Positions 20,123 through 29,502 of a stretch of 64,000 nt of DNA are shown piece by piece. The stretch spans positions 304,436 through 368,435 of the forward strand of contig NZ_JADHDX010000002.1 of the NCBI RefSeq assembly GCF_016820585.1, given 5' to 3'. The number at the start of each line of letters is the position of its first letter. The stretch's first letter is position 1. Origin of the DNA: Arthrobacter beigongshangensis. Its GTDB lineage: Bacteria > Bacillota > Bacilli > Bacillales_A > Planococcaceae. Below the pieces are notes generated by a model that worked only from the letters and a program-made list of their open reading frames with translations, searched no databases and had not been told where the DNA came from. Made by a program: the position numbers and the translations under genes.

Positions 20123-20139
20123 ACTGTATCCGATACAGT
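20123..20139. promoter_or_regulatory. 17-bp palindrome in the cccA promoter region
   Basis: ACTGTATC-C-GATACAGT is a perfect palindrome 28 nt before the cccA start. It lies just downstream of a possible -10 (TACAAT at 20106-20111), which is an operator-like position. A related half (TACAGTA) is at 20101-20107. The regulator is unknown. Confidence 0.5.
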
Positions 20140-20167
20140 ATCAATTTAAATGAAGGAGGTAATATCA

Positions 20168-20527
20168 ATGGGTAAAAATCCAATAGTACCTTATATCCTA
20201 ATTTTCGCGCTTGGACTTGGTCTTATTTTCTTTATGTCCCTTTATGGACTTGATCAACAAAAAGAAATCGCAAATGAGGGTGACGAAGGTAAAACTGAAG
20301 ATGTAGCAGCTGAGTTCGATCCTGAAGTTGCAATTGGTAAATGTATTGGCTGTCATGGTGGAGATCTAACGGGCAATAGTGGGCCAGCTTTAGTCGGCAC
20401 TACTCTTTCCAAAGACGAAATCAAGGACATCATTCTAAATGGTACGACTGGTGGAATGCCAGGAGGTATGATTAAGGAAGATGCTGAGCTTGATGCAATG
20501 GCAGACTATATTCTATCACTTAAATAA
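20168..20527 (+). CDS. cccA: Membrane-anchored cytochrome c550
   Basis: This 119-residue c-type cytochrome carries electrons outside the membrane, probably to a caa3-type oxidase. One N-terminal membrane anchor (about residues 7-25) is followed by an acidic linker (about 30-58) and a small heme domain with CIGCH (about 59-63). The GGMPGGM block (about 97-103) supplies the methionine ligand. ATG 20168 follows AAGGAGG (20154-20160). The gene stands alone with its own promoter and terminator. Confidence 0.93.
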   Translation: MGKNPIVPYILIFALGLGLIFFMSLYGLDQQKEIANEGDEGKTEDVAAEFDPEVAIGKCIGCHGGDLTGNSGPALVGTTLSKDEIKDIILNGTTGGMPGGMIKEDAELDAMADYILSLK

Positions 20528-20542
20528 TTCGATATGTGCAAG

Positions 20543-20588
20543 AGCTGTCAGTCAGCAGAAGAACTCTGTCGACTGACAGCTTTTTTCT
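20543..20588 (+). terminator. Terminator of cccA
   Basis: AGCTGTCAGTC (20543-20553) pairs with GACTGACAGCT (20571-20581), followed by TTTTT. Confidence 0.9.
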
Positions 20589-20644
20589 ATTGACTAAAAT
20601 GGTACACTATTGACTATATACTAACAGTGAAAGGTGAGGATAAT

Positions 20645-21343
20645 GTGAACACAGTACGTTTATCAACTCGATTGGCTACGGTTGCTTCTTTTGTCGAAAC
20701 AGGGTCTGTTGTTGCAGATATTGGAAGTGATCATGCCTATTTGCCTTGCTTCCTTGTTCATAATGGAATTATTAATCGGGCAATTGCGGGGGAGGTTGTC
20801 AAGGGACCATATGAATCTGCAATCCGAAACGTTCGACGTGAAGGGCTCTCATCTGCGGTAACTGTAAGATTGGCGAATGGATTGCTTGCGATTGAAGAAG
20901 GTGACGAGGTCGACACCGTGACAATCGCAGGGATGGGTGGACCACTTATCGCCAACATTTTGGAAAGTGGAAAAAGTCGACTTTACGGAGTTAAGCGTAT
21001 CATTGCGCAGCCGAATATTTATGCGAAAGCAATACGTGAATGGGCGATTGCGAATGAATGGCTCATAATTGAAGAGATGATTTTGAAGGAAGATGGAAAA
21101 ATATATGAAATCATTGTTTTGGAAAAAGGAGTAGCTACATACAACGAACTGGAACTACTCGTTGGACCTTTCTTACTTCAATCTAAATCAGCTGTCTTTT
21201 TGGAAAAATGGCAGAAAGAATTGGAGGAATGGCAACGCGTGCTAGTCTCTCTGGAACAGGCAGAGCAAACAGCTACAATTGAAGCGCGGAAGAATGAGCT
21301 TATAAGGCATATCGACTTTGTTGGAAAGGTGTTGGCAACATGA
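20645..21343 (+). CDS. trmK: tRNA (adenine(22)-N1)-methyltransferase
   Basis: TrmK makes m1A22 in tRNA using S-adenosylmethionine; here it has 232 residues. The SAM-binding Rossmann motif VVADIGSDHAYLP (about residues 21-33) and the catalytic VTIAGMGGPLI loop (about 95-105) are clear. A C-terminal coiled coil (about 175-230) is typical of the family. GTG 20645 is chosen because AAGGTGAGGA (20631-20640) precedes it. The next gene starts inside its TGA (ATGA overlap), the standard trmK-yqfO pairing. Confidence 0.93.
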   Translation: MNTVRLSTRLATVASFVETGSVVADIGSDHAYLPCFLVHNGIINRAIAGEVVKGPYESAIRNVRREGLSSAVTVRLANGLLAIEEGDEVDTVTIAGMGGPLIANILESGKSRLYGVKRIIAQPNIYAKAIREWAIANEWLIIEEMILKEDGKIYEIIVLEKGVATYNELELLVGPFLLQSKSAVFLEKWQKELEEWQRVLVSLEQAEQTATIEARKNELIRHIDFVGKVLAT

Positions 21344-22458
21344 AAAATGTAAATGGACATGAAATCATTAACCTTTTCGAGCAATGGTCTCCAAAACGTT
21401 TTGCTATGGAGGGGGACCCTGTAGGTCTTCATATCGGCCAATTAAATTGCTCGGTAGAAAAAGTACTTATCACATTGGATGTCAATGAGGAAGTAATTGA
21501 TGAGGCGATTCGAAGTGGTGCCAATCTTATTATTGCTCATCATCCACCCCTTTTCAGACCGTTGAAAAACTTAGTAACGGATACGCCCCAAGGAAGAATG
21601 ATTGAGAAATGCGTAAAAAACGATATTGCTGTTTATGCGGCACATACCAATTTAGACGTCGCTCCTGGTGGTGTCAATGATATGCTCGCTGAAAAGCTAG
21701 GGTTACTTGATACAGTAGTTGTTGAACCGACCTTCTCCGAGCCTTTGTACAAACTTGTTATTTTTAGCCCAGTCACGCATACAGATGATCTTAGGAAGGC
21801 ATTGGCACAGGCGGGGGCAGGTGCAATTGGCGATTACACTGGATGTAGCTTTAGCTCTACGGGGACAGGTCGTTTTACGCCAGTTGAAGGGGCTGAACCG
21901 TATATTGGGGAAGTGGGAAAAGGTGGGGAAGTCCATGAAGAAAAAATTGAAGTTGTTCTGCCGGGTACGATTCGCAATAAAGTGCTAAAGGCTATGCTGA
22001 TGGCACATCCTTATGAAGAACCAGCGTATGATTTTTTTGTCCTCGATCAGCGGACCAATGAATACGGTCTCGGTCGCATAGGTAAACTGGAGGAAAAAAC
22101 GACGGTTGCACAGTTTGCTGAACATGTAAAACAGGTATTCGGTGTGCCAGCCCTACGTTTTGTCGGTAATCCAAATAAGCAAATTCAAAAAGTTGCAGTA
22201 CTAGGTGGCGATGGCAATAAATATATCGGTGCTGCCAAAAGAGCCGGTGCAGATGTGTTGGTCACAGGGGATTTATATTACCATGTGGCACATGACGCAG
22301 AGGCGATGGGACTTGCTGTCATAGATCCGGGGCATAATATTGAAAAAGTAATGATTGCAGGTGTTGCAGATTATATGCAGGATGCATGTGCAAAAGCGGG
22401 GTACAATGTAAAGTTCATTGAATCGGCAGTTATTACAGAACCATTTCAATTTATTTAA
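21340..22458 (+). CDS. yqfO: NIF3/GTP cyclohydrolase I type 2-like dinuclear metal protein YqfO
   Basis: The 372-residue protein belongs to the NIF3 family. Metal ligand motifs are LIIAHHPPLF (about residues 63-72), YAAHTNLD (about 99-106) and, near the end, GDLYYHVAHDAE. A PII-like CutA1/YqfO insert domain (about 130-240) separates the two halves. The molecular role is not settled in the family, and the GTP cyclohydrolase label is not proven. It overlaps trmK by 4 nt. Confidence 0.9.
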   Translation: MKNVNGHEIINLFEQWSPKRFAMEGDPVGLHIGQLNCSVEKVLITLDVNEEVIDEAIRSGANLIIAHHPPLFRPLKNLVTDTPQGRMIEKCVKNDIAVYAAHTNLDVAPGGVNDMLAEKLGLLDTVVVEPTFSEPLYKLVIFSPVTHTDDLRKALAQAGAGAIGDYTGCSFSSTGTGRFTPVEGAEPYIGEVGKGGEVHEEKIEVVLPGTIRNKVLKAMLMAHPYEEPAYDFFVLDQRTNEYGLGRIGKLEEKTTVAQFAEHVKQVFGVPALRFVGNPNKQIQKVAVLGGDGNKYIGAAKRAGADVLVTGDLYYHVAHDAEAMGLAVIDPGHNIEKVMIAGVADYMQDACAKAGYNVKFIESAVITEPFQFI

Positions 22459-22473
22459 CCTACTAAAAAAAGG

Positions 22474-22505
22474 ACCGACCTCCCAGAAATGGAGGTCGGT
22501 TCATT
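22474..22505. terminator. Bidirectional terminator between yqfO and ispH
   Basis: ACCGACCTCC (22474-22483) pairs with GGAGGTCGGT (22491-22500). An A run on the left and TTCATTTT on the right serve both converging genes. Confidence 0.88.
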
Positions 22506-23483
22506 TTATGTTGTCGCGTATGGTTCAATACGATCAACAGGTGTTGGGTTTTTAATTTTGGGTAGAATTTTTTCCAATGCGAATTTGCGCTCTGGGTGAT
22601 GTGTCGAAGGATCTTCTACATCGAATTTCTCTAGAAAGGCAATAACCTCACGTACAATCAATGTTGGTGTGGAAGCGCCAGCAGTAACTGATACCGTTTC
22701 AACGCCCGTTAGCCAACTAACATCGAGCTCAGACACATCAGAAATACGGTACGAAGGTGTGTCCGCAATTTCAACGGATACTTGTGTGAGGCGGTTTGAG
22801 TTATTACTTTTCGGATCGCCGACGACAATGAGAAGGTCGGATTGACCGGCTTGTTCGGCAACGGCTTCCTGTCTAACTTGAGTCGCCATGCAAATTTCCT
22901 TATGCACTTCGATATGTGGATACTTCACTTTGAGAGCATCCATAATATGAATGACATCCCATTGACTCATCGTCGTTTGGTTCGTGACGAGTAACTTGCT
23001 ATTATTGACGTTTAAGCTTTCAACATCTTCTAATGTTTCAATTAGGTGAACGGCATGAGGTGCTACTCCGATTGCACCCTCAGGCTCAGGGTGATATTTT
23101 TTACCGATGTAAACAATATCATAGCCTTCCTCCGTCTTTTCCTCAATTAAATCATGTGTAACAGTAACATCTGGACAAGTTGCATCGATAGAAACAAGTC
23201 CCTTTCTTTTCGCCAGCTCACGTACTTCAGGTGATACACCGTGTGCTGTGAAAATAACGGTACCCGTCTCGACTTTCTCCAGAATTTCCAAACGATTTTC
23301 ACCGTCGAGTGTGATGATACCGTCTTCTTCAAAAGCATCCGTCACATGCTTATTATGAACAATCATCCCTAATATATAGATGGGTCTCGGCAAAGTTTTG
23401 TCGAGTGCCGCATTTCTTGCGATAATCATTGCATCGACAACCCCGTAGCAATACCCTCTAGGGGAAATCTTCAACACTTTCAT
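22506..23483 (-). CDS. ispH: 4-hydroxy-3-methylbut-2-enyl diphosphate reductase
   Basis: IspH is the last enzyme of the MEP isoprenoid pathway, a [4Fe-4S] protein making IPP and DMAPP. It has 325 residues. Cluster cysteines are in the N-terminal PRGYCYGV (C12), in [10 protein letters not shown] (about C105) and in a later position near EICMATQ. The ATG at 23483 follows GAGGAGTGA on the minus strand. The partner ispG lies 7 kb downstream on the same strand, so both last MEP steps are in this window. Confidence 0.96.
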   Translation of the reverse strand: MKVLKISPRGYCYGVVDAMIIARNAALDKTLPRPIYILGMIVHNKHVTDAFEEDGIITLDGENRLEILEKVETGTVIFTAHGVSPEVRELAKRKGLVSIDATCPDVTVTHDLIEEKTEEGYDIVYIGKKYHPEPEGAIGVAPHAVHLIETLEDVESLNVNNSKLLVTNQTTMSQWDVIHIMDALKVKYPHIEVHKEICMATQVRQEAVAEQAGQSDLLIVVGDPKSNNSNRLTQVSVEIADTPSYRISDVSELDVSWLTGVETVSVTAGASTPTLIVREVIAFLEKFDVEDPSTHHPERKFALEKILPKIKNPTPVDRIEPYATT

Positions 23484-23543
23484 ATATTGTCACTCCTCTA
23501 AATAGGATCTATCATCTATTATAGCTGAGTTTTTGAGTAGATT

Positions 23544-23667
23544 CAATTTCGCCGCAGTGAAATTGCGTCCAAATTTCGAATTGTGTTGGCGAAAATCAAA
23601 ATCTGTGATCTCGACCGGAGACAAACTTGAAAGAGTAAGGAGCTTGAACTCCTTACTCTTTCAAGTT
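23544..23667. repeat. Multi-hairpin palindromic repeat, copy B (diverged)
   Basis: The gap between ispH and yqfQ holds a degraded copy of the family seen at 14.7 and 48.3 kb. H1 is CAATTTC/GAAATTG (23544-23550 with 23559-23565). The GCGTCC spacer and the AATTTCGAATTG and CAAAATCTGTGA blocks of H2 follow. It then ends in a perfect 19-bp stem (23624-23642 with 23649-23667, loop CTTGAA). That last hairpin could also stop yqfQ transcripts coming from the right, although the T run on that side is short. Confidence 0.75.
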
Positions 23668-23681
23668 CAAAATTATAAAAT

Positions 23682-24119
23682 TTAAGGTTGGAAAATGCGA
23701 GGAATGGATGCACCGACTGAGCCACTTGCTGCTGACGAAGCACTAGAAGCCGCCCCAGCACTGGCCACTGCTGATCCAGCCGCTGGGAGGCCTTGGAAAC
23801 CTTTGTACAGTCTCCACATCGCAGGCAAATTTTGAACCATAGGTGCGAATTGTTGAACCATAGGTGCAAATTGTTGTGCGGTATTTAAAAACTGGTTGGC
23901 GGTTTGCATATAAGATTCCATCTTTGAAGGACCTTGTTGTTGACCCGGACCGCCAAGCGGATTATTTATTTGATTTCCCATTGGACTACCGTTTTGCATG
24001 GGGGGAGCAGGCATCTGCATTGGGTTCATTTGTGGAGGCAACCCGAAGCCCGTTTGTCCCATGGACGGTGGCGTGGCTGGCTGTTGCACGAACGGATAAA
24101 AGGATTCGTACCTCATCAT
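23682..24119 (-). CDS. yqfQ: YqfQ-like low-complexity protein
   Basis: The 145-residue protein has three parts. The first is proline/methionine/glutamine-rich (about residues 10-65). A short helical core follows with the repeats QQFAPMVQQFAPMVQNLPAMWRLYKG (about 82-108). The tail is alanine/serine/glycine-rich. It matches the YqfQ (VrrA-like) proteins that sit between ispH and cshB in Bacillus and are tied to spores by name and context; no activity is known. Two adjacent ATGs (24119 and 24116) follow AAAGGAGA and either could be used. Confidence 0.75.
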   Translation of the reverse strand: MMRYESFYPFVQQPATPPSMGQTGFGLPPQMNPMQMPAPPMQNGSPMGNQINNPLGGPGQQQGPSKMESYMQTANQFLNTAQQFAPMVQQFAPMVQNLPAMWRLYKGFQGLPAAGSAVASAGAASSASSAASGSVGASIPRIFQP

Positions 24120-24229
24120 ATTCTCCTTTCAATTAATCAGAATGAACTTTCACATTGTATACTATGCGAAAATCGCATACGGCGGAACAGAATCATGTTA
24201 TAATATGACTACGATTAGGAGGAACAACA

Positions 24230-25534
24230 ATGTCTAAATTTACTGATTATCAATTTAAACCGTTTATTCGGGAAGCTATCGGGAGGCTCGGCTTTGAAAA
24301 CCCGACACCGATTCAAAAAGAAATGATTCCACTCATCCTGAAAGGGACGAATGCAATTGGACAAGCTCATACAGGAACAGGGAAATCTCACAGCTTTCTT
24401 ATTCCTGTATTGGAAAGGACAGATACCACTGTCGATGAATTACAAGCAGTGATTTCAGCACCAACGAGAGAGCTGGCAACACAATTATTTGATGAGCTTG
24501 TTAAAATGACGCAAGGGACTGATGTACGTAGCTCACTGCTAATTGGTGGAACTGACAAGCAACGTTCGATAGGGAAGTTGAAAGCGAATCCGCATATTGT
24601 CGTCGGAACACCGGGGCGTATTAGTGATATGGCTGAAAATGGAGCACTTGCTATCCATACAGCAAAAATATTAGTCATTGACGAAGCAGACCTCGCGTTT
24701 GATATGGGCTTTATCGAGGATATCGACAAGTTTGCATCGAAAATGCCTACAGATCTTGAAATGTACGTATTCTCTGCAACGATTCCTGAAAAGTTAAAGC
24801 CGTTTTTGAATAAATACATGGAAACGCCTGTTCATGTGAAAATCGGTGAACGTAAGCCGTTGACAGAAGGAATGCGTTACTCACTTGTACCTGTCCGCAG
24901 TATGAATAAAAGGAAAAAGCTACTGCACGTCATTGAAGCTGTCAACCCTTATTTGGCAATTATCTTCACAAATACACGTCAAAATGCAGATGGATTAGCT
25001 GCTTATCTCGCTGAAAATGGCATTAAAGCAGGGAAGATTCACGGTGATCTAACACCACGTGAGCGAACGCGTATGATGAAGCAAATTCGTGATTTGGAAT
25101 ACCAATATATCGTAGCGACAGATCTTGCAGCGCGCGGTATTGATATTCCAGGCGTGAGTCATGTTATCAACTTCGAACTACCTGACGAACTGGAGTTTTT
25201 CATCCACCGTGTGGGACGTACAGCGCGTGCTGGCCTTGAAGGAACTGCCATTACATTGTACGAGCCATCCGAGGATGATAAGATTGTTAAAATTGAGAAG
25301 CTGGGTATTCCGTTTATTCACGAAGATGTGAAAAACGGTGAGTGGGTTGAAGTAAAAGAGCGTCATGCGAGACGTAACCGTATAAAAGAAGAGGATGATA
25401 TTGATCGCAAAGCAACATCATTCGTTCGAAAACCAGCAAAGGTCAAGCCAGGCTATAAAAAGAAAATGGCACAGGAAGTCGAACGTTTTAAAAAGCGTGA
25501 AAGGAGATTGACACGAAAAAATGACAAACGATAA
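24230..25534 (+). CDS. cshB: DEAD-box RNA helicase CshB
   Basis: CshB is an ATP-dependent RNA helicase implicated in cold adaptation and RNA turnover; 434 residues. The helicase motifs run in order: Q motif ([11 protein letters not shown], about 23-33), motif I AHTGTGKS (about 46-53), Ia PTRELATQL, motif II DEAD (about 149-152), motif III SAT, and the C-terminal ARGIDIPGV and [11 protein letters not shown] basic tail ([21 protein letters not shown]) may bind RNA. AGGAGGAA precedes ATG 24230. nfo starts inside its 3' end. Confidence 0.95.
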   Translation: MSKFTDYQFKPFIREAIGRLGFENPTPIQKEMIPLILKGTNAIGQAHTGTGKSHSFLIPVLERTDTTVDELQAVISAPTRELATQLFDELVKMTQGTDVRSSLLIGGTDKQRSIGKLKANPHIVVGTPGRISDMAENGALAIHTAKILVIDEADLAFDMGFIEDIDKFASKMPTDLEMYVFSATIPEKLKPFLNKYMETPVHVKIGERKPLTEGMRYSLVPVRSMNKRKKLLHVIEAVNPYLAIIFTNTRQNADGLAAYLAENGIKAGKIHGDLTPRERTRMMKQIRDLEYQYIVATDLAARGIDIPGVSHVINFELPDELEFFIHRVGRTARAGLEGTAITLYEPSEDDKIVKIEKLGIPFIHEDVKNGEWVEVKERHARRNRIKEEDDIDRKATSFVRKPAKVKPGYKKKMAQEVERFKKRERRLTRKNDKR

Positions 25535-26429
25535 ACCATTATTGCTAGGCTCTCACGTCTCGATGAGTGGCAGTAAAATGCTACTCGGCTCAAGTGAAGA
25601 AGCCGCAAGCTATGGAGCGAGTACTTTTATGATTTACACAGGGGCACCTCAGAACACGCGGAGGAAGCCCATTGAAGACTTAAATATTGAGGCGGGGCAG
25701 CTGCATATGAAGGACAAAGGATTGTCAAATATCGTTGTCCATGCGCCGTATATTATTAATATTGCAAACACGTTAAAGCCGGAAACATTTGAGCTAGGGG
25801 TTACTTTTTTACAAAAGGAAATTGAACGGACGGCTGCGCTCGGTATCAATCAAATCGTTTTGCACCCAGGCGCTCATGTTGGAGCAGGCGTGGATTTGGG
25901 AATTGCTAAAATTGTCGAAGGGCTGAATGAGGTGCTTTCTCAAGATTACCCGGTGCGTATTGCGCTGGAAACGATGGCGGGTAAAGGGACTGAATGTGGT
26001 CGGAACTTTGATGAGATTGCCAAAATTATTGACGGTGTAAAACATAACGAACGGTTATCCGTCTGTTTTGATACGTGTCACGTCCATGATGCGGGCTATG
26101 ATATCGTTGGTGACTTTGAAGGCGTTTTGAATGAGTTCGATAAAATCGTTGGACTGGACAGAATTTCTGTCATTCACGTCAATGACAGTAAAAATGAACG
26201 GGGAGCGATGAAGGACCGTCATGAGAACATCGGATTCGGCCATATCGGCTTTGAACCACTATCTTATATCGTTCATCATCCGAAGTTCCAAGCCGTTCCT
26301 AAAATCTTAGAAACACCTTTTATTGGTGCGGATCCTAAAAAGAAATCGGCACCATATAAAATTGAAATCGATATGTTGAAGGCGAAAACATTTCAACCCG
26401 AAAAAATTGATCAATTAAGAGCTGAATAA
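25521..26429 (+). CDS. nfo: Endonuclease IV
   Basis: This AP endonuclease removes abasic sites in base-excision repair; 302 residues with three metal ions. Signature motifs are HPGAHVGAG (about residues 114-122), [10 protein letters not shown] (about 151-160), [13 protein letters not shown] (about 183-195) and [10 protein letters not shown]. It overlaps cshB by 14 nt. The Shine-Dalgarno AAGGAGA is about 14 bases from ATG 25521, somewhat far. A start a few codons further in, near [10 protein letters not shown], is possible and would be closer to the usual 297 residues. Confidence 0.95.
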   Translation: MTNDKPLLLGSHVSMSGSKMLLGSSEEAASYGASTFMIYTGAPQNTRRKPIEDLNIEAGQLHMKDKGLSNIVVHAPYIINIANTLKPETFELGVTFLQKEIERTAALGINQIVLHPGAHVGAGVDLGIAKIVEGLNEVLSQDYPVRIALETMAGKGTECGRNFDEIAKIIDGVKHNERLSVCFDTCHVHDAGYDIVGDFEGVLNEFDKIVGLDRISVIHVNDSKNERGAMKDRHENIGFGHIGFEPLSYIVHHPKFQAVPKILETPFIGADPKKKSAPYKIEIDMLKAKTFQPEKIDQLRAE

Positions 26430-26436
26430 TGAGAAA

Positions 26437-26476
26437 CCCGTCTGCAAGTGTAAATCGTACATGCAGACGGGCATTA
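26437..26476. terminator. Terminator between nfo and yqfT
   Basis: CCCGTCTGCA (26437-26446) pairs with TGCAGACGGG (26462-26471). The flanking A- and T-rich bases are modest, so it is a fair terminator for both converging genes. Confidence 0.7.
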
Positions 26477-26725
26477 TCATTTTGTCATATCTAAATACTT
26501 TTGGAAAATCATTTCGGTTTTTTGATTGCCAATGACTCTTCTAATTTTACTAATAAATGATTCAGGAACTCCTGTGAACAACCAGCGGAAAGAAATGTCC
26601 TCTAGTAAAGGGCGGAGTGCTTTGATTTCTGAAATTGATAGTTCCACACCATATTGCCTCGCAAGAAGTCTAACATCTTCATCACTTCTCATTTTCATTT
26701 CATTCAATAGATATGCATAATCCAT
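26477..26725 (-). CDS. yqfT: DUF2624 family protein (YqfT)
   Basis: This 82-residue, mostly helical cytoplasmic protein has no known function. The pattern of a short N-terminal helix, LARQYGVELSISEIKALRPLLEDISFRW, and a C-terminal VIGNQKTEMIFQKYL matches the DUF2624/YqfT proteins found after nfo in Bacillus. AAGGATGG lies before ATG 26725 on the minus strand. The gene is divergent from znuC, so their promoters share the 100-nt gap. Confidence 0.8.
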   Translation of the reverse strand: MDYAYLLNEMKMRSDEDVRLLARQYGVELSISEIKALRPLLEDISFRWLFTGVPESFISKIRRVIGNQKTEMIFQKYLDMTK

Positions 26726-26787
26726 CTAACCACCATCCTTCTTAAAAGGTTGTATCCTTTCGCTCAATCGTTTATACTTTGACGAGT

Positions 26788-26808
26788 GAATCGTAATCGT
26801 TACTGTTA
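26788..26808 (+). promoter_or_regulatory. Zur box upstream of znuC
   Basis: The sequence around 26791-26805 reads TCGTAAT-C-GTTACTG. Its left half is identical to the 7-1-7 Zur motif TCGTAAT-N-ATTACGA and its right half differs at three positions. It lies about 20 nt before the znuC start, over the likely transcription start. Zinc-loaded Zur, encoded by the last gene of the same operon, should bind here, giving autoregulation. Confidence 0.8.
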
Positions 26809-26825
26809 AGGGGAAGGATAGCAAA

Positions 26826-27596
26826 ATGACAACTACAATTATTCAATTGGACGATGTAAGCTTTAGTTATGAGCAATCAATCGCCCTTGATCATATTTCC
26901 CTCCGAGTGGGGGAAGGGGAGTTTTGGGCACTCATTGGCCCGAATGGTTCTGGTAAATCGACGCTTATTAATATTATTCTCGGTCTTTTGAAACCAGCGA
27001 GCGGGTCAGTGAAGTTATTTGGTGAGGATATGGAAAAATTTAACCATCGTGAACGGATTGGCTATGTGTCGCAGAAATCGAATTCATTCAACTCTGGTTT
27101 CCCGGCAACTGTGCTTGAAGTTGTGCGTAGTGGTTTGACGCGAAAAGTAGGTTTATTTAAAAGTTTTTCGAAGGAAAATGAGCAACAGGCATTAGAAGCA
27201 CTTCAGATTGTTGGAATGGAGAAATTTGCAAAGCAGAATATCGGTCAATTATCTGGCGGCCAGCAGCAGCGTATCTTCATTGCACGGGCGCTAGCGGGTA
27301 AGCCGGACCTGCTCATAATGGATGAGCCAACGGTAGGAATTGATCAGCAAAATGTTGCATCGTTCTATTCTATGCTCAATACGCTGAATCGTGAGCATGG
27401 CATTGCCATTGTACTCGTGACACATGAAATTGACCTGGTCACTGATTTGGCGACACATGTAGCCTGTCTCAATCGGACGATTCATTTTCACGGTGTGCAA
27501 GCAGCCTATAAAAATATGGAAGACCAAGATGTTTCGAGATGGTATGGCCATCCTGTGCGGCGCATTCACCAGCAAGCGGCGGAGGTGGAGCAATGA
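26826..27596 (+). CDS. znuC: Zinc ABC transporter ATP-binding protein
   Basis: This is the 256-residue cytoplasmic ATPase of a zinc (or manganese) importer. Walker A is GPNGSGKST (about residues 38-46), the ABC signature is LSGGQQQR (about 141-148), and Walker B is LLIMDEP (about 161-167), followed by the H-loop histidine in LVTHE. A Zur box in front and zur behind point to zinc. The solute-binding ZnuA gene is absent from this operon and must lie elsewhere. znuB overlaps by ATGA. Confidence 0.93.
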   Translation: MTTTIIQLDDVSFSYEQSIALDHISLRVGEGEFWALIGPNGSGKSTLINIILGLLKPASGSVKLFGEDMEKFNHRERIGYVSQKSNSFNSGFPATVLEVVRSGLTRKVGLFKSFSKENEQQALEALQIVGMEKFAKQNIGQLSGGQQQRIFIARALAGKPDLLIMDEPTVGIDQQNVASFYSMLNTLNREHGIAIVLVTHEIDLVTDLATHVACLNRTIHFHGVQAAYKNMEDQDVSRWYGHPVRRIHQQAAEVEQ

Positions 27597-28459
27597 TTAG
27601 CGCAATTTTATCATATGAATTTCTGCAAAATGCATTTCTATCTGGTTTGATCATTGGCATCATTGCTCCACTGCTTGGCTTGTTTATCGTCGTTAGGCGT
27701 TTGGCGCTTATTGCGGATGCGCTAAGCCATGTAGCGTTGGCGGGTATTGCTGGCAGTCTATACTTAAGTCAGCAAGTGCTGTTTTTTGCTGCGTTGAATC
27801 CGGTGTATCTTGGAATCGCTTCGGCGGTCGGAGGCTCATTGCTTATTGAAAAATTGAGAGGTGCTTATCGGCATTATGAAGAACTCGCTATACCGGTCAT
27901 TTTATCTGCAGGGATTGGACTCGGTGCGATTTTTATTTCGTTATCAAAAGGCTTTGGTTCTGATTTGATTGGTTATTTGTTTGGCTCGGTGTCGGCAGTG
28001 AGTAGACAGGATCTTGTCATTGTCATTGTTATCGCAATCATTGTCATTGCTTACATCCGTTTTTTATATAAAGAATTGTTTGCTTTGTCGTTTGACCAGG
28101 ATTATGCCAAAGTGTCTGGTGTGAACTCACGTTACATCCAGATGGTCTTTATGATTATTACAGCACTCGTGATAGGGGCTTCGATGCGCATTGTCGGGAT
28201 TTTGCTTGTATCTTCGCTCATGACGATTCCAGTTGCAGCGGCTATGCAGCTGGCGAAAAGCTTCAAAGGGGCGATTATCTACTCGATTGTATTTGGGGAA
28301 ACGGCAGTCATTGTTGGACTCGTGACAGCCTATTATTTAGATATTGCTCCTGGAGGAACAATTGTCGTTACGTCTATCATAATTTTGTTACTCGTTCTCG
28401 TTTGGAATAAATTACGGGCCGGTTACAATGCTCGTGCTGTGAAGGAGGGAATTGTATGA
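27593..28459 (+). CDS. znuB: Zinc ABC transporter permease
   Basis: The product is a membrane permease of 288 residues with about eight or nine hydrophobic helices, ABC-3 family (ZnuB/TroC-like). The family segment VVRRLALIADALSHVALAGIA (about residues 33-53) couples to the ATPase. ATG 27593 follows GGAGGTGG and overlaps the znuC stop by 4 nt. Longer readings of the frame are shadows of znuC. zur overlaps its end by 4 nt, so the three genes are co-translated. Confidence 0.93.
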   Translation: MISAILSYEFLQNAFLSGLIIGIIAPLLGLFIVVRRLALIADALSHVALAGIAGSLYLSQQVLFFAALNPVYLGIASAVGGSLLIEKLRGAYRHYEELAIPVILSAGIGLGAIFISLSKGFGSDLIGYLFGSVSAVSRQDLVIVIVIAIIVIAYIRFLYKELFALSFDQDYAKVSGVNSRYIQMVFMIITALVIGASMRIVGILLVSSLMTIPVAAAMQLAKSFKGAIIYSIVFGETAVIVGLVTAYYLDIAPGGTIVVTSIIILLLVLVWNKLRAGYNARAVKEGIV

Positions 28460-28872
28460 CACCCGATGAGGCATGGCGTATACTGCAAGACAAGCAATTT
28501 AAACGCACGAAAAATCGAGAAACGATTCTTCAGTTTTTCTCAGAAAATGATCGTTATTTAACAGCAGCAGAAGTACGAGGTTTTATGGAACAAGATAATC
28601 CAGGCATTAGTTTCGATACGATTTATAGGAATCTCACGACCTTTGCAGAACTCGGAATTTTGGAGGAAACAGATTTGACGGGAGAACGTCATTTCCGGAT
28701 GCAATGCGAGCCTGGCGTTCATCATCATCACTTCATCTGTACAGCTTGCGGTAAGACACGCAGTATTCCGCATTGTCCGATGGAAATGATTGCAGTTAAT
28801 TTACCGGATTATGAAGTTGAAGGTCATAAGTTTGAGATTTATGGTAAATGTCCGTTATGTGTGGCGAATTAA
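28456..28872 (+). CDS. zur: Zinc uptake regulator Zur (Fur family)
   Basis: This 138-residue repressor of zinc uptake genes has an N-terminal winged helix (about residues 1-80, with LTAAEVRGFMEQDNPGISFDTIYRNL) and a C-terminal dimer domain. The structural zinc cysteines are in CTACGK (about 95-100) and CPLC near the end, and the regulatory HHHHF cluster is at about 88-92. It is Zur rather than Fur or PerR by context: it ends the znuCB operon and the operon promoter bears a Zur box. ATGA overlap with znuB; GAAGGAGG precedes it. Confidence 0.92.
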   Translation: MTPDEAWRILQDKQFKRTKNRETILQFFSENDRYLTAAEVRGFMEQDNPGISFDTIYRNLTTFAELGILEETDLTGERHFRMQCEPGVHHHHFICTACGKTRSIPHCPMEMIAVNLPDYEVEGHKFEIYGKCPLCVAN

Positions 28873-28920
28873 AAATGGTGTGGCACTCTAGTTAGTAGAG
28901 TGTCACACCATTTTTTATTT
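28872..28920. terminator. Bidirectional terminator between zur and yqfW
   Basis: An 18-bp stem with one G-U pair (28872-28889 with 28897-28914, loop AGTTAGT) has A and T runs on the two sides. Confidence 0.92.
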
Positions 28921-29502
28921 CAATACAGCTTGTTCAATCGGAAACAATTTCTTAATCCAGTCATTCGCTTCTTGCCAGTCATTGACACGAATAACACCTT
29001 CGGGAATAGGCTCTCGATTATACGGTGTATCGAATAGAATGACAGGGATATTAAGTTCTTCATGAATTTCCACGGCATTGTCATGCTTGTCTTCAAAAAA
29101 AGCATGGACGCCAAATTTTTTCGCTGTTGCAATCTTATGATGACTGCCGACAAGTTCGATATGGTCGTACGGAATTTCTTCACGTTTGAACCAATCTACC
29201 GTGGCATCCCAAACCTGTGGACCGCGGGCGGAAATATAAAACAATTCGAACTGTGCATGCCAGTCATCCAATATTTTCTTAGCATAGGCTTGTGCAGGAG
29301 AAGTACTGTAAATATGTGCTTCTGCCCCTGTATACCACTGCCAGAAAACATCTTTATCGACTGGGAATGCCTCAGTCAAGTCATATTTTGTAATATCGTC
29401 AAGTACAAGATTACAGCCGAATTGTTCATTAATATGCGGTAACAGGGAAGTAGGGCATGTCACCGTACCGTCGATGTCAATGCCGAAACGGATATCTCTC
29501 AT
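28915..29502 (-). CDS. yqfW: Putative 5'(3')-deoxyribonucleotidase-like HAD hydrolase (YqfW)
   Basis: The 195-residue HAD-superfamily hydrolase carries motif [10 protein letters not shown] (nucleophile aspartate at about residue 8), motif II in YISARGP (about 93-99) and motif III/IV in FFEDKHDNA (about 135-143). The family is annotated as nucleotidase-like (NT5C type), but the substrate is unproven. Its start overlaps the ispG stop by 4 nt on the minus strand, so ispG-yqfW form an operon, as in B. subtilis. Confidence 0.85.
   Translation of the reverse strand: MRDIRFGIDIDGTVTCPTSLLPHINEQFGCNLVLDDITKYDLTEAFPVDKDVFWQWYTGAEAHIYSTSPAQAYAKKILDDWHAQFELFYISARGPQVWDATVDWFKREEIPYDHIELVGSHHKIATAKKFGVHAFFEDKHDNAVEIHEELNIPVILFDTPYNREPIPEGVIRVNDWQEANDWIKKLFPIEQAVLK

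Noticed and set aside
23864-24203. Plus-strand frames opposite yqfQ
   Set aside because: They mirror the low-complexity yqfQ gene, whose minus-strand frame has a good ribosome site and the expected position.
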